Shown here in pieces: positions 35,601-44,878 of a stretch of 64,000 bases of DNA (the first letter of the stretch is position 1; the number at the start of each line of letters is the position of its first letter). Both the position numbers and the translations under genes were made by a program. The stretch lies in the NCBI GenBank assembly GCA_964452465.1, contig CAYVMD010000002.1, positions 1-64,000 of the forward strand, read 5' to 3'. This stretch comes from CAYVMD01 sp964452465 (GTDB lineage: Bacteria; Armatimonadota; JACIXR01). Under the pieces are notes generated by a model. It did not search any database and was not told the DNA's origin. It saw nothing but the letters and a program-made list of their open reading frames with translations.

Positions 35601-36287
35601 TATGATCGTGCCAACCAATCCGTTGAACCAAGGGGGATGGAGGACTATGGAATCCTTAATCCCACCCCTTTCAACCTCGCGGGAGAATTGGGAATAGGCG
35701 CGGGTGCGTTCTTCCGAGCCCTGCCAGCCGACGGGCATAACCTTGGACTTCTCGCCGAATACCCGTATTACCACCCTCCTTATGGGGAAACGCCAAAGGG
35801 CGAAGCCACCCTCACTGGGGAGGCTACCTACCTGCCAGGGGAGGGAGATTTTGGGGTGAGCGGGCTCGGGAAAGGAGGTCTCGAATATGAGGATGGGGTG
35901 GACGGTATATTTGGTGCCTTGGTAATTGAATTCGACGAGGGCGTGGATGGGATAGTGGGCGTTGTAATTCTCCCTGCCGGAAGTGATGGTGAAGTTCACG
36001 CTGGTAGTGCCCTTAGCCTTCAAGGAAAAGGAAGTGGTCGCTGGCTTCACCTGCCAATCGTCTATCACCTTGAAGGTTACCCTTCCCTGGATGCCCTTGT
36101 CGCCGTTGTTCTCAAGGACGAGTTTATAGGAAATGGGCTTTCCCATCTCCGAGATCTTGAAGGGACCTTCTATTCGGGCGGTGAGAGGACCCGCTTTATC
36201 TATGGGGGGATCGAAGGCGACGGCTTCTCCCACAAGCAAGGAAAGGGTCATAATGCTCAACCCTATGAATCCCCAAAAGCTGCCCAT
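32637..36287 (-). CDS. Very large secreted glycosidase-like protein (TIM barrel)
   Basis: 1216 residues, start after AAAGGAGG with a signal peptide (MGSFWGFIGLSIMTLSLLVG). Residues about 30-130 look like an immunoglobulin/NEW3-type domain. A jelly roll around 215-340 and a supersandwich-like region up to about 600 precede a TIM barrel: GLTDSLVVWHNWQRWGYDYR, DFKFLVETCRKAGVLFAPHD, AYFIDVWSS, QISESGHDQLIG. This arrangement recalls GH101 and DUF5696 enzymes, where an Asp on YF(I/V)D is the nucleophile; here that is FIDVW. C-terminal sandwiches include a HIFVHFTDRQGEIKFQ domain. Family placement is uncertain; a glycoside hydrolase role is likely. Confidence 0.72.
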   Translation of the reverse strand: MGSFWGFIGLSIMTLSLLVGEAVAFDPPIDKAGPLTARIEGPFKISEMGKPISYKLVLENNGDKGIQGRVTFKVIDDWQVKPATTSFSLKAKGTTSVNFTITSGRENYNAHYPIHALVEFNYQGTKYTVHPILIFETSFPEPAHPKISLPWQVGSLPSEGGFALWRFPIRRVVIRVFGEKSKVMPVGWQGSEERTRAYSQFSREVERGGIKDSIVLHPPWFNGLVGTIIAEFPLQLPQKRPIVLRFANAIRDHHPEWNEPPSDGVTFRVRVLPFDAPDGEEGQILYEKHTDSKVWVEGEVDLSPYAGKSIRLQLESHPGPKNDTTCDESYWGEPTLIIGAQPQPKPFPPASDSLYRSLGSIRLHGATYEIRLYPGNRGLLDSTIGFVGEGKQLFFQGFRVRVFGDSLEDWRSPTVFLGVKEESKGGRLIFHHKFENYLGKFDLLGEIWVEGGALRVNFRLEDTPSPRPWLVVYLEDIALGRWSEGASRVYAGDGNVLVEPQAFNLWFDGHSLATSFVGFDFQNGVSIVEGVDAVPSYLEVTPSVHHYTIHASHQQTISLIPCGNAWEGVKVWREINGLSPAGGVEKVAGRFVFDLWGGRYKESALALQRAFNYGLTDSLVVWHNWQRWGYDYRLPDIYPPNPQMGTLEDFKFLVETCRKAGVLFAPHDNYIDFYPDAEGFTYKNIAFWGGVPVRAWYNEGRKAQSYRWRADKVEPFLKRNLHLIKENIGPTAYFIDVWSSIKPYDYWTYDGKFYDCLFTRNTWGRLFAWIRDYLGDNAPQISESGHDQLIGYLDGGQTNHMRADVWGVRFVDAERIPWFDMAHHKKFILHGAGYENRYASGLDTRLHGIYSDDYISTEVMTGHPSMVPQPFGRDVVRKYYLLHDLGRSLALKDMEHVEFVEGDIHRLRIVWEGGGEVWVNRGEEDWRVEGHVLPQYGFYARIPTAEGVVEAGIERKDGIIVDWSRSPSNFFVNARPLVGMAPISVNLESLEYLGDRRFRLKLRWNANEPLKEDMHIFVHFTDRQGEIKFQADHKPPIPTTQWKGTVISTVEAVIPPEVPGGEYELRVGLYNTETGRREQLRGFDDGTRRIRLAKVVVEGKGKEVRNVRWEALPSQEVSVLQRLNPEGKEIDFGGVRTNGACRLTIDGDALLVVPLPDSPDFVLRIRWDALPWRLGRPKAAQALKENGEVIKEVDLREEGGEIILHCEKGVFAYRLH

Positions 36288-36361
36288 AAACTCTCCTCCT
36301 TTTATCTTTTAGGTCGAACTTCGCTTGGATTTTACTATATTATAGATTCCCGAGCAATTAT

Positions 36362-39004
36362 TCAGCCCTCCTTGGGACCGAACACCATCAACTCCAGCAC
36401 CCTCGTCTTTAGGCTTGTGTAGCGCTTGAAATCCTCGCTCACCATGAACATCCATTTCCCATCGAGATGCCAACCGTCGTTGACCTTCCTGATAACCAAC
36501 CGCAGGTGCAGGGCTTTCGTGGGCTTGAAGGTGAGCATGGTTGCCCAAGCAGTTACATCCCTCGCTTGGGCTACCGTCCTCCAACTTCTTCCATTCAGGG
36601 AAACTTGGATGAGGAAATCCCTTGGCACCGCTCCATCAACCGCTGGCAGAGGGGTCAAAAGCAGGACGCGGTCGATCGTTCTAATCTTGGGGAAGGTGAT
36701 CTGAAGCCAATCCGGCTGGCTTGGCGATGCCCCCTCGGTATCATCCTCCCAATAAGTGCGCTCTGGTATCCCCGGCGCAGGGTCGCGGGGGAACCATTTC
36801 TCATCTATGGCATGCTCCGGGGGATGCTCTTTGGTGAAGGAGGAAGCGGTGGCTTTCGCACCCTGGTTTAGGGATGCGTAATTTATTCCCAAAACAGGAG
36901 AAACGACGGATATTCTCTCCCCATGGGGGACGCGGGTATAAAGGACGTAACCATTCAGGGGGAGCAAGGTATGGGTCCTTGTCTTTTGGAGTTTCAGAGG
37001 GTTGCCCATGAAATCTATCGCTTCCAGAATACATCCCTTGATCTTGAGGGAGATTGGAAAGTCCAAGGTCCACCAGGCGATGACATCGTATTCCCTTCCC
37101 AGAAAGCGCAGGGAATAAACGCCGAATAGCGGTTGTTCAAAGTCGCCAACGCTCAACCCTGCGACCTCTTCGTTCATGACTCGCAACGCCACAGCGCCTG
37201 GCTCTAATGTCCCATTCAATCCTTCGCTCGAGCCCATCTCAACCAGATACATCGGCTCAAATCCATGATGGACAGGATAATAATAGAAGTGGCGCTCGTT
37301 AGTTATTCCGCAGGCGAGGCTGTTTAGAAATTGCCTCACCACATAGCGGGCGAATTGCTGTTTGCTGACATTATCCCACCAATATCCTTGCTCCGTTTGC
37401 CAGAGAGGCTTCCCCTTGGCGAGCTCCTTAAGGTGCTGAAGGTAGAGGGGGTTGCCGAAGAGCTCCCAAGGCTCGCCGGGTCCGTGATAAGTATGGGTTG
37501 AAACCCCATCCAAGTATTGCAATGCCCCTTGAGCGACGATGGCTTGCATGAATCGCAGGGTCCAGGGAACAGAGACGCAGGCTGGTCCGAGGATTTGGCA
37601 ATCGGGATCCGCCCTCTTCGCCCCCTTTGCGAATGGGAGGAGAGCCCTGCGGATGTAATCCTCGGGCGAGAAACGGAAGTTCGGCTCGTTTTCCACTTCC
37701 CAGACCTTGCACTTATCCTTGTATCGGCTCACCATTTCGTAGGCGATCTGCTCGTAGTCCTCTTCCCCACACCATTCGGGCATTATCGCTTGGAAGAACC
37801 AATTCACTCCCCAGTGCTTCGCTTCCGAACTCGCCTCCTCCATAACGCGGTCCAATGCCCCCCAATTCGCCTTCCCTCTTTCCGGGAAGAAGTTGGCGAG
37901 GTTGTGGCTTTCCCGGTTGCACTTCATGCCCAACAGTGCGATGTAGCCATAATCGGAGATCGCCTCCCCCTGTTTTGGGCGTTCGGGAAAGGCGGGATGT
38001 TTCCTCACCACCGCGAAGCGGGTGCGAAACTCCGATGGCAATGTATTGCCTCCTTCCAAGCGAAAAAGGACGCTAAACCAACCGCTTTCTTTCACATTGA
38101 GGGTTACCGAAACAGCTCTTTCCGCCATGGCTTGGGAACTTTCAAAAATCCTGCTTCCCTCTCCGACGATCCTGTTCCAGAAATCGCTGATTATCCAACT
38201 CACCTTCCACTGCTTCGCCAATTTTAGCCTGTCCAAGGTTTCCTCCGTGAATTTGAGGGTGAAGCGGATGGGCTCCTGGGAGTAGAAGAGATGGGAGAAT
38301 GCCTCTCCCACGGGGACAAAGGCAGGGGCGGGTTGCAGTTGCTTCCCCGGAGGGGACTCCATCTCGAAATAAATGCGCATTGTCTTATCGCTTTCCAAGA
38401 GGTTTCGCCGGTAGGTTAAACCCCTGAAACTGCCTATCTCGTCAAGGTTGAAGGGAGCGCCCCAGCCATCATGCCAGAACAGGACCTTTGCCCCATTGCG
38501 GAGGTATAGCCTTGCCCGCTGAACCCTCGCCAAGCCAACCATGGGAGTTGCTCTTATCTCCCCTCGGTCGAGGTACTGGATCGCCTCCGCACCCGTAACG
38601 GTGTTGTTCTGGAGATTCTCCACCCCGATTACATCTTTGGAGAGCGAAATCTGCCAGGATTGGAAGTTCTTGAGGCGATGGAGCAGGGTAATCGCGATTC
38701 GTTTTTCCCCGAATTGATATCTTATCTCCCCTTCTCCCCGCTCGCTTCGCAACGAAACTCGCAATTCCTTCCCATCGCTACTTTTTTCCCTTTGCTCGAG
38801 CGTCCAGTTAGTGCCCGGGCAGAACTCCAAGGGACCACCAAGGACATCTACATCGGAAATGCGGAGGGAGGACAACATTCCCTCATCGTTGATAATCGCT
38901 TTATATCCCTGCCCTCTGAATTCCTCCTGGCAGTAGCAATAAGCACCTAAAAACAAGATCAGCACTATGAGGAGCGATTTCCTCATCAAACTCAGACGCT
39001 TCAT
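36362..39004 (-). CDS. GH39-like clan GH-A glycosidase with discoidin C-terminus
   Basis: About 880 residues. The start at 39004 is preceded by GAGGA and opens KRLSLMRKSLLIVLILFLGA, a signal peptide; the frame extends to 39043. Residues 30-330 are sandwich-like. The barrel has VWEVENEPNFRFS near residue 435, with the Asn-Glu acid/base, and PLWQTEQGYWWD near 536, with the likely nucleophile Glu, as in GH39 and related clan A families. The C-terminal 170 residues resemble F5/8 type C domains (ATASSFTKEHPPEHAIDEKW, WLQITFPKIRTIDRVLLLTP), often sugar binding. Retaining beta-glycosidase predicted; exact family uncertain. It precedes the large 1216-residue gene on the same strand, 75 bases away. 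Confidence 0.8.
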   Translation of the reverse strand: MKRLSLMRKSLLIVLILFLGAYCYCQEEFRGQGYKAIINDEGMLSSLRISDVDVLGGPLEFCPGTNWTLEQREKSSDGKELRVSLRSERGEGEIRYQFGEKRIAITLLHRLKNFQSWQISLSKDVIGVENLQNNTVTGAEAIQYLDRGEIRATPMVGLARVQRARLYLRNGAKVLFWHDGWGAPFNLDEIGSFRGLTYRRNLLESDKTMRIYFEMESPPGKQLQPAPAFVPVGEAFSHLFYSQEPIRFTLKFTEETLDRLKLAKQWKVSWIISDFWNRIVGEGSRIFESSQAMAERAVSVTLNVKESGWFSVLFRLEGGNTLPSEFRTRFAVVRKHPAFPERPKQGEAISDYGYIALLGMKCNRESHNLANFFPERGKANWGALDRVMEEASSEAKHWGVNWFFQAIMPEWCGEEDYEQIAYEMVSRYKDKCKVWEVENEPNFRFSPEDYIRRALLPFAKGAKRADPDCQILGPACVSVPWTLRFMQAIVAQGALQYLDGVSTHTYHGPGEPWELFGNPLYLQHLKELAKGKPLWQTEQGYWWDNVSKQQFARYVVRQFLNSLACGITNERHFYYYPVHHGFEPMYLVEMGSSEGLNGTLEPGAVALRVMNEEVAGLSVGDFEQPLFGVYSLRFLGREYDVIAWWTLDFPISLKIKGCILEAIDFMGNPLKLQKTRTHTLLPLNGYVLYTRVPHGERISVVSPVLGINYASLNQGAKATASSFTKEHPPEHAIDEKWFPRDPAPGIPERTYWEDDTEGASPSQPDWLQITFPKIRTIDRVLLLTPLPAVDGAVPRDFLIQVSLNGRSWRTVAQARDVTAWATMLTFKPTKALHLRLVIRKVNDGWHLDGKWMFMVSEDFKRYTSLKTRVLELMVFGPKEG

Positions 39005-39096
39005 TTCCTCATCCTTTTTAGGATCAAATTTGGTATTCGTCAATCAAAGTCAAACCCTCGGTTTACGAAATCCCGCTGGCATTCCTTTAACATAAG

Positions 39097-39122
39097 GGGG
39101 GCAAGCCTTAAGGCTTGCCCCC
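39097..39122. repeat. 26-bp perfect palindrome, TTAA centre
   Basis: Five G, then CAAGCCTT, followed without a loop by the exact inverse complement. It lies just downstream of the decayed prepilin and could act as its terminator. Its design matches the palindrome at 50716-50741. Confidence 0.7.
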
Positions 39123-39149
39123 TCCCTTCCTCCCTTACGAGACCATTGG

Positions 39150-39505
39150 CTAACGAAGAGCATTAAGTGTGCACCAAGCCCCGGTCCAGTTTATATCCCC
39201 CTTCCAATTGTAATTAGCAAAAGCAATGTCCGCGTTTATCATCTCCGGTGTAAAGATCGAAGAGGCCACCGTTCATCAGGTCCTCATGATAGCCATAGTT
39301 GCATCTTATATTATCCTGAGTCCTACCGAGCTGACCTGGATAACAATAAGTGGGCCACCTCCATTCTTCACGAACGCTTGAGCATCGAAAAACTCCTTCA
39401 TTCTTAACATAAGGCATGATCTGCCCCGTCCAGAACAGACCGCCAGGTGGGATAATTGGGACCATCATTTGATTCGATACTTTCAAATCACATCACCACT
39501 CGAAA
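39150..39505 (-). pseudogene. Decayed second prepilin (DUF1559-type)
   Basis: The segment GLFWTGQIMPYVKNEGVFRC followed by S matches the middle of this prepilin family and the copy at 31.9 kb (WTEQLYP-YVKNWQVYSC). The leader FTLIELL segment is missing: the 5' part jumps straight from the shared upstream sequence GTGGTGATGTGATTTGA (39489-39505) to this middle part. After NYGYHEDLMN the frame is lost; another frame reads PEMINADIAFANYNWKGDIN, then WTGAWCTLNALR-stop, ending at 39150. Large 5' deletion plus frameshift, so not functional. Confidence 0.65.
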
Positions 39506-39629
39506 AAAGGAGGCGAAGCCAAACTCCTCTTGGGGGAAGAGAAAAAGCGGCGGTATCATTTTAGGCAAAACGATAAAAACCCTATGGAGCAGTAGGGCAC
39601 GATCAACCTCTTAAATATTTTGTGGAGAA

Positions 39630-39659
39630 TTGGGTTCAAGGCAAGCATGGGTCTAATAT
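39630..39659 (+). promoter_or_regulatory. Candidate promoter for the PfkB kinase
   Basis: TTGGGT and TAATAT separated by 18 bases, about 80 bases before the kinase start. The remainder of 39506-39737 shows no gene. Confidence 0.35.
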
Positions 39660-39737
39660 GTTATGGAATTCTTGAATCTCTTGCCTTTGTATTTCGGAGG
39701 AGGTTATCATTGAGAAAAAACAAGGGAGGTAGAAGGA

Positions 39738-40685
39738 TTGCCGAGGATCGTTTCCATCGGGGAGATTCTGGTGGAAATCATGCGAAAGGATGTGGGAGTT
39801 TCCTTGGGGGAAGTAGGAGAGTTCGTGGGACCCTTCCCTTCCGGGGCGCCTGCCATTTTTGCGGATTGCGTGGCTCGCCTGGGAGGAAATGTAGGCTTCA
39901 TAGGTGCGGTTGGTAAGGACGATTTCGGTAAGGTGTGCCGGGAGAGGTTGGAGAGGGACGGGGTGGAGATATCCCATCTTAAGGTGGTGGAGGAAAAGAC
40001 CACCGCCTGTGCCTTCATAGCCTATTACGAATGTGGTGGGCGAACCTTCATCTTCCATATCCGAGACACCGCTGCGGATACGCTCACCCCGGAGGATATA
40101 GACGAGGAATATCTGAAGGATACCGAGATAATCCATATCTGCGGGTCAGCGCTCTCGGTGAGCAGAAGGATGAGGGAAGCCTGCCTTAAGGCAGCGAGGA
40201 TAGTGAAGGAGAAGGGAGGGAAGGTCTTCTTCGACCCCAACATACGCCCCGAGATACTGCCCATCGAGGAGATAAAAAGGATCGTGAAGCCCATCTATGA
40301 GATCTGCGATGTCTTCCTGCCCTCAGGGGAAGAGGCAGGGCTCATAACGGGTATAGAGGACCCCTATCGCGCCTGCAGAAGATTGGCGAAGAGGATGGAG
40401 TTGGTGATCTTGAAGGAAGGGGGAAAAGGATGCACCGCCTTCACTAGGCAAGGGGAGTGTTCCATACCTGCCTTCAGGGTGGAAGTTGTTGATCCTACGG
40501 GAGCGGGGGACTGCTTTGCAGGAGCTATAGCAGTGGGGATGTTGGAGGGGATGGGGCTTATGGAGCTTTTACGCTTTGCCAACGCGGTCTCCGCTCTATC
40601 CATAACTAAGAAAGGACCGATGGAAGGAGCGCCAACGCGGGAGGAGGTGGAGAGGTTCATCTATAATAATGGCCACTCCACCTAA
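39738..40685 (+). CDS. PfkB-family sugar kinase
   Basis: 315 residues beginning at TTG, with GGGAGG eight bases upstream. The N-terminus PRIVSIGEILVEIMRKDVG and PFPSGAPAIFADCVARLGGN are the PfkB substrate-site signature. VVDPTGAGDCFAGAIAVGML contains the catalytic aspartate and anion hole. Candidate substrates are 2-keto-3-deoxygluconate, fructose or a nucleoside-like sugar; the sequence does not decide. Cytoplasmic. It stands immediately before a secreted DUF4091 glycosidase (33 bases), so it may phosphorylate a sugar released by it. Confidence 0.9.
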   Translation: MPRIVSIGEILVEIMRKDVGVSLGEVGEFVGPFPSGAPAIFADCVARLGGNVGFIGAVGKDDFGKVCRERLERDGVEISHLKVVEEKTTACAFIAYYECGGRTFIFHIRDTAADTLTPEDIDEEYLKDTEIIHICGSALSVSRRMREACLKAARIVKEKGGKVFFDPNIRPEILPIEEIKRIVKPIYEICDVFLPSGEEAGLITGIEDPYRACRRLAKRMELVILKEGGKGCTAFTRQGECSIPAFRVEVVDPTGAGDCFAGAIAVGMLEGMGLMELLRFANAVSALSITKKGPMEGAPTREEVERFIYNNGHST

Positions 40686-40718
40686 TTCTTTGATAGTAAA
40701 GTTAAAGAGGTGAGGAAG

Positions 40719-43700
40719 ATGAAAAGAGGAGCATCGGTTTTGGGGCTTTTAATCTTCTCTTTACTGGCTTATCCCGTTGTCCTTCAACGGGTGCCGGAGT
40801 TGGTGCCGGGGAGGATATCCCAACCTCCCAAGGTGGATGGCTCGCTGGACGATCCCTGTTGGCAGAGCCTTGCCTGGCATAGTCTCTCCCAGGCTCTGAG
40901 AGGGGAGCCCGCGGGGGAGGTAGCTTTCGCCATCGGCTATGATGAGAAAAACCTCTACATAGCGGTAAGGGTGAAGGAAAGCCAACCAACGGTGAATCAT
41001 AGGGAAAACGAGAGCAACATATGGGAGGATTCCTGTATAGAGGTCTTCCTGGGGCATCCCCTGCCGGGGATCCCCTTAAGGACCTATCGCCACTATATCC
41101 TTAACGCGGAAGGATATAGGATGGACGAGATAGCTTCTGAGGGGGCAGGAAGTTGGAACGGCAATTGGGAGGGGAAGGTAGGAAGAGGGGGGGAATATTG
41201 GACGGCGGAGATTAGGATCCCTGCGGGGGACATGGAGCTTTCCTCCTTCAAGGAAGGGATGGTGCTTTCCTTAAATCTCACCGCGCAGGTATTCCATCCC
41301 ACGAATAAATTGCTCAGTTTCGCCCCGGTGGAGGGGACCTTCCATTGTCCCAAGTCCTTCGTTCCCCTCATTATAGGTGAAAAGCCCCCCTTCCAACGGG
41401 AATCCATTTTGGTGATCAGGGGTTACTCCCAAGCAACCCCTTTCAATGTTTCCCTTCCCGAAGAAAGCAAGTGGGAGGCGTTCATCAGGGGGTTTAAGGC
41501 GGTATCCCAGTTAAAGCCAGGTTCTTACGGGGTGGACATCTTTCAAAAAAGGATTTTGGTAGCCCGCTATGCCCTTAAGGTCCCTTGGTTCTCCAAGGAA
41601 GGAATCGGGGAGGTTTTGGGTGAGAATTCGTCCCTTCTCGTTTGGACCGCCGATCCCATGCGCAAGATCTTCAAGGAGCAAAAGCCTCCCGCACAGAGGG
41701 GAAGCGCTATAAGGATGCTGGGCGCCAAGGGGGAATGGGAGATGGCGCAGGTGATCTTCACCCCCCTCCAGGATATAGATGCCTTCTCCCTCCGGGTTAC
41801 CAACCTACAGGGGCCGGGGACGATACCCGCCTCCCGAGTGAGGATCTACAAGGTGGAGTATGTCCCAATAACCATTCCCACCGACCCCGATGGCGAACCG
41901 GGGGATTATCCCGATCCTTTGGTGGAGGTGAAGGGAAGCCTGAATTTGGAGGGGGGAATCAACCATCCTTTCATCTTGGATCTCTTAATCCCTCCTAACG
42001 CCAAGGCGGGAACCTATAAGGGCAAAGTGGAGGCTTACTCCAAGGGGAAGAAGTTGATAGAGGTGCCCATCGAACTTAGGGTGCTCAACTTCTCCCTGCC
42101 CCAAAAGCCCAAGGATTTCCATCTCCATACTGCCTACGGGATGAATGTCAATCTGGAATACCATAAAGCGAGCCCTCAGGATCTGGAGAAGATCTTTCCC
42201 TATTACCTTCAAATGCTCGCCGAGCATCACATCAGCCCCTACGATCCTTTCCTCCGTAAGGTGAAGTATAATCTCCAGGGGGAAAGTTGGGAGGTTTCCA
42301 ACGGGGAGCTCTCCCTCACATTCCCCACCACCGGCGCTACCATCGCTACCCTCTCCCAGAAGGGCTCGGTTATGGGGACCCTTTCCTTCTGCCTCGATGC
42401 GAGGGAGAAGGAAACGGTGAGTTGGCCTGGGTTGGAAAGGGTGAAGCCCGAGGTAGTGCTCCAAGGACCGTTGCGCTGTAAGGTGAGGGTGAAGGGGGAA
42501 AAGTTATCCTCCTCTCTTGCCCAAAGGAGGTATGAGGTGCTGGAGGAGATAGAAGTATTCAGGGGGCAAAAATGGTTCACTCGCAGGCTACTGACCCTTC
42601 GCTCCACGGATGATAATCCCTACTTCGTGCCCCTTTATTTCCTCCTCCTTTCGCCCAGCGATGCGGGAGCGGAGGCAGTGAACGGGGAAGGATGGGGGAT
42701 GTGGCGTACCGAGGAGGGGATTTTGGGTGCCCTGGAGACGAAACAGGGGGATTTCAACTTCGCCCTGCGAAGGGATGAGGGGGGTGGTTTCCACGGCGAT
42801 GTGACGCGAACGGTGAACCTTGAGATGGAGAAGGGGAAGGGGCTGGATTCGCCCCAGCCTGCCCTCGTGGTCTTCTGCGGAAAAGGAGAGGATCAGGGCG
42901 CCCTTCTTACTTTAAAGGAAAAATTAACCCATCCCCTCGATGTCTCCTTGGAAAGGGAGGGGGATTCCCTCCTCATAAGGATAAAGGAAACGAGGGGGAT
43001 AGCCAGGAAGGAGGAGCCCTTGGTCGTCCTTCTACCCGAGGGAATAAATTGGCGGTTCATTGGGGTTTGGGACGGCGCTAAGGAGGTTCCCTCTCAACTG
43101 GACGGGAGGGAGTTGACGCTCCTCGTGGATGTCCCCGCCAATGGCGAGAAGGTGTTGAGGGCGAGGGAAGCGAAGAGCCCTTGGAAAGGAGAAGGTATAA
43201 GGGCAAAGAGGAAACCTCCCAAGGTGGAAGTGGATTTCTCCGCCTTCGAGGGCTCAGCGAAATATGCCTTGGACCACATCGGCTTCTCCGATTATAACCT
43301 CACCGGTGTGCTGGACATGGGATGGCTGTGGCGTTGGGAGGGCATCTCCGAGGAGGAGGCGAAACTATACGAGGAGTTGGGGCGAAAGGTGGAGGATTTC
43401 CTGGGCAAGAGGGGCTGGCTTAAGAGGACTTACTGCTACTGGCTCGATGAGCCGGAAGAATCCGCCTATCCCTTCGTCATAGGGGGGATGAAGCTCCTGA
43501 AGAGGACATTCCCCCATGTGCGAAGGCTCCTTACCGAACAGCCCGAGCCTCCCCTCTACGGTTATGTTGACCTTTGGGTCCCCGTATTCCATCTTTACGA
43601 CCAAAAGAGGTGCCAAGAACGGCAGAGGAAGAGAGAGGAGGTTTGGTGGTATGTCTGCTGTGCACCTCGGCATCCCTATCCCAATAACTTCATAGATTAC

Positions 43701-44147
43701 CCCGGCATAGAGCACAGGATTCGGCTTTGGATGAACTGGAAATACAATGTTACCGGTGATCTCTACTGGTCCACTACTTATTGGCATAAGAACCCTTGGC
43801 GCACCCCCATGTCCTACACTCCCGATGACAGGGGAATGTGGGGCAACGGCGATGGCTATCTCCTCTATCCCCCCGAGAGAGGAGAGCCTAAGGGGAAGGT
43901 CCTAACGGGACCCCTTCCTTCCCTTAGGATAAAGTTGATCCGGGAAGGCATCGAGGATGCGGAGTACCTCTGGATGTTGGAGGAAAGGGTGAAGGGAATG
44001 GCGAATCCTCCCAAGGAGGCGATAAACGCTTTGGAGGAGGCGAGAGGGCTCGTTAGGAGTCAAACGGATTTCGAGACCTCGCCGGAGCGCCTCCAGGAGG
44101 TTAGGAGGAAGGTAGGGCTAGCTTTGGAGAAGCTCATTTCCCGTTGA
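40719..44147 (+). CDS. Secreted CBM9-like plus DUF4091 (GH123-like) protein
   Basis: About 1142 residues from ATG 40719 after AAAGAGGTG, with a signal peptide (MKRGASVLGLLIFSLLAYPV). Residues 20-225 resemble CBM9 domains (PPKVDGSLDDPCWQ, LYIAVRVKESQP, IEVFLGH). Middle sandwiches follow, with FHLHTAYGMNVNLEYHK near 470. The C-terminal barrel carries YCYWLDEPEESAYPFVIGGM near residue 903 with an Asp-Glu pair, then VDLWVPVFHLYD and WKYNVTGDLYWSTTYWHKNP, typical of DUF4091. These relate to GH123 N-acetyl-beta-galactosaminidases, which use a neighbouring Asp-Glu pair and substrate assistance. Activity is inferred. Its last 14 bases overlap the convergent phosphoesterase gene. Confidence 0.82.
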   Translation: MKRGASVLGLLIFSLLAYPVVLQRVPELVPGRISQPPKVDGSLDDPCWQSLAWHSLSQALRGEPAGEVAFAIGYDEKNLYIAVRVKESQPTVNHRENESNIWEDSCIEVFLGHPLPGIPLRTYRHYILNAEGYRMDEIASEGAGSWNGNWEGKVGRGGEYWTAEIRIPAGDMELSSFKEGMVLSLNLTAQVFHPTNKLLSFAPVEGTFHCPKSFVPLIIGEKPPFQRESILVIRGYSQATPFNVSLPEESKWEAFIRGFKAVSQLKPGSYGVDIFQKRILVARYALKVPWFSKEGIGEVLGENSSLLVWTADPMRKIFKEQKPPAQRGSAIRMLGAKGEWEMAQVIFTPLQDIDAFSLRVTNLQGPGTIPASRVRIYKVEYVPITIPTDPDGEPGDYPDPLVEVKGSLNLEGGINHPFILDLLIPPNAKAGTYKGKVEAYSKGKKLIEVPIELRVLNFSLPQKPKDFHLHTAYGMNVNLEYHKASPQDLEKIFPYYLQMLAEHHISPYDPFLRKVKYNLQGESWEVSNGELSLTFPTTGATIATLSQKGSVMGTLSFCLDAREKETVSWPGLERVKPEVVLQGPLRCKVRVKGEKLSSSLAQRRYEVLEEIEVFRGQKWFTRRLLTLRSTDDNPYFVPLYFLLLSPSDAGAEAVNGEGWGMWRTEEGILGALETKQGDFNFALRRDEGGGFHGDVTRTVNLEMEKGKGLDSPQPALVVFCGKGEDQGALLTLKEKLTHPLDVSLEREGDSLLIRIKETRGIARKEEPLVVLLPEGINWRFIGVWDGAKEVPSQLDGRELTLLVDVPANGEKVLRAREAKSPWKGEGIRAKRKPPKVEVDFSAFEGSAKYALDHIGFSDYNLTGVLDMGWLWRWEGISEEEAKLYEELGRKVEDFLGKRGWLKRTYCYWLDEPEESAYPFVIGGMKLLKRTFPHVRRLLTEQPEPPLYGYVDLWVPVFHLYDQKRCQERQRKREEVWWYVCCAPRHPYPNNFIDYPGIEHRIRLWMNWKYNVTGDLYWSTTYWHKNPWRTPMSYTPDDRGMWGNGDGYLLYPPERGEPKGKVLTGPLPSLRIKLIREGIEDAEYLWMLEERVKGMANPPKEAINALEEARGLVRSQTDFETSPERLQEVRRKVGLALEKLISR

Positions 44148-44868
44148 TTTGAAGGAGGGTTATCTCGGGAGGGCAAAAGAGGCGGAAGGGCAAACGGCTG
44201 GTGCCTATTCCTCGGGAGATGTAAAGGTAGAGATGACCGAATTTGAATAGCCCGCTGGCATATCTCCTGCCCAATTTACTGCGGGTGATGAGGGGTCCCA
44301 AGAGAGGGAGGACGATCTGCCCTCCATGGGTATGCCCGCTGAGGACTAAATCCACCTTCCTCCACTCCCCGGGTAAAAGCAGTACGCTGGGGCGATGGGA
44401 TAGAAGAACGGAGATATCGCCATAGGGTAAGCGGTGAAGAAGGCTGGAAACCCTCTTTGGTGGTTCGGACACCCCGGTAAGGATGATGCTTTGGCTTCCA
44501 CTATGAATAACCTGGAAGATATCTTTGAGCACATAAACCCCTGCGCTTTTGAGTATGGGTAGATCGAGTTCCTCCCTTTCGTTGTTGCCTAAAACGGCGA
44601 ATTTTCCCAAAGGAGGGTTCAAGCGTCTCAAAAATTCCCGAAAACTTTTTACCCTATTCGCCCTATAACCCTCTAAGTAATCGCCGAGGAGAAGGCAGAT
44701 GTCGAATTCCTCCTTCTCTATGAGAGGGTAAAGGGCGGAGTAACTCTCCCCCCTCCAATGCAAGTCCGCCAAAAGGAGAAGCCGAAGGCTTTCCCCCCTC
44801 CAGCGGGGAAGGTTAATGCTCACCCGCTCTATCCTTATCCCCTTTAGCGCGAAGGAAAGGTGTAACAC
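44134..44868 (-). CDS. YkuE/YaeI-like metallophosphoesterase
   Basis: 244 residues, GTG start at 44868, ten bases after pilT stop and without a strong ribosome-binding site. Calcineurin-like motifs in order: LLLADLHW, LLGDYLEG, VLGNNERE, LLSHRP and LSGHTHGGQI. The third motif is GNNE where most members have GNH(D/E), so the usual catalytic histidine is replaced by Asn. Relatives hydrolyse UDP-diacylglucosamine or other phosphodiesters at the membrane. Last gene of the argG operon and convergent, with overlap, to the DUF4091 gene. Confidence 0.85.
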   Translation of the reverse strand: MLHLSFALKGIRIERVSINLPRWRGESLRLLLLADLHWRGESYSALYPLIEKEEFDICLLLGDYLEGYRANRVKSFREFLRRLNPPLGKFAVLGNNEREELDLPILKSAGVYVLKDIFQVIHSGSQSIILTGVSEPPKRVSSLLHRLPYGDISVLLSHRPSVLLLPGEWRKVDLVLSGHTHGGQIVLPLLGPLITRSKLGRRYASGLFKFGHLYLYISRGIGTSRLPFRLFCPPEITLLQINGK

Positions 44869-44878
44869 CCGGTGGGTT

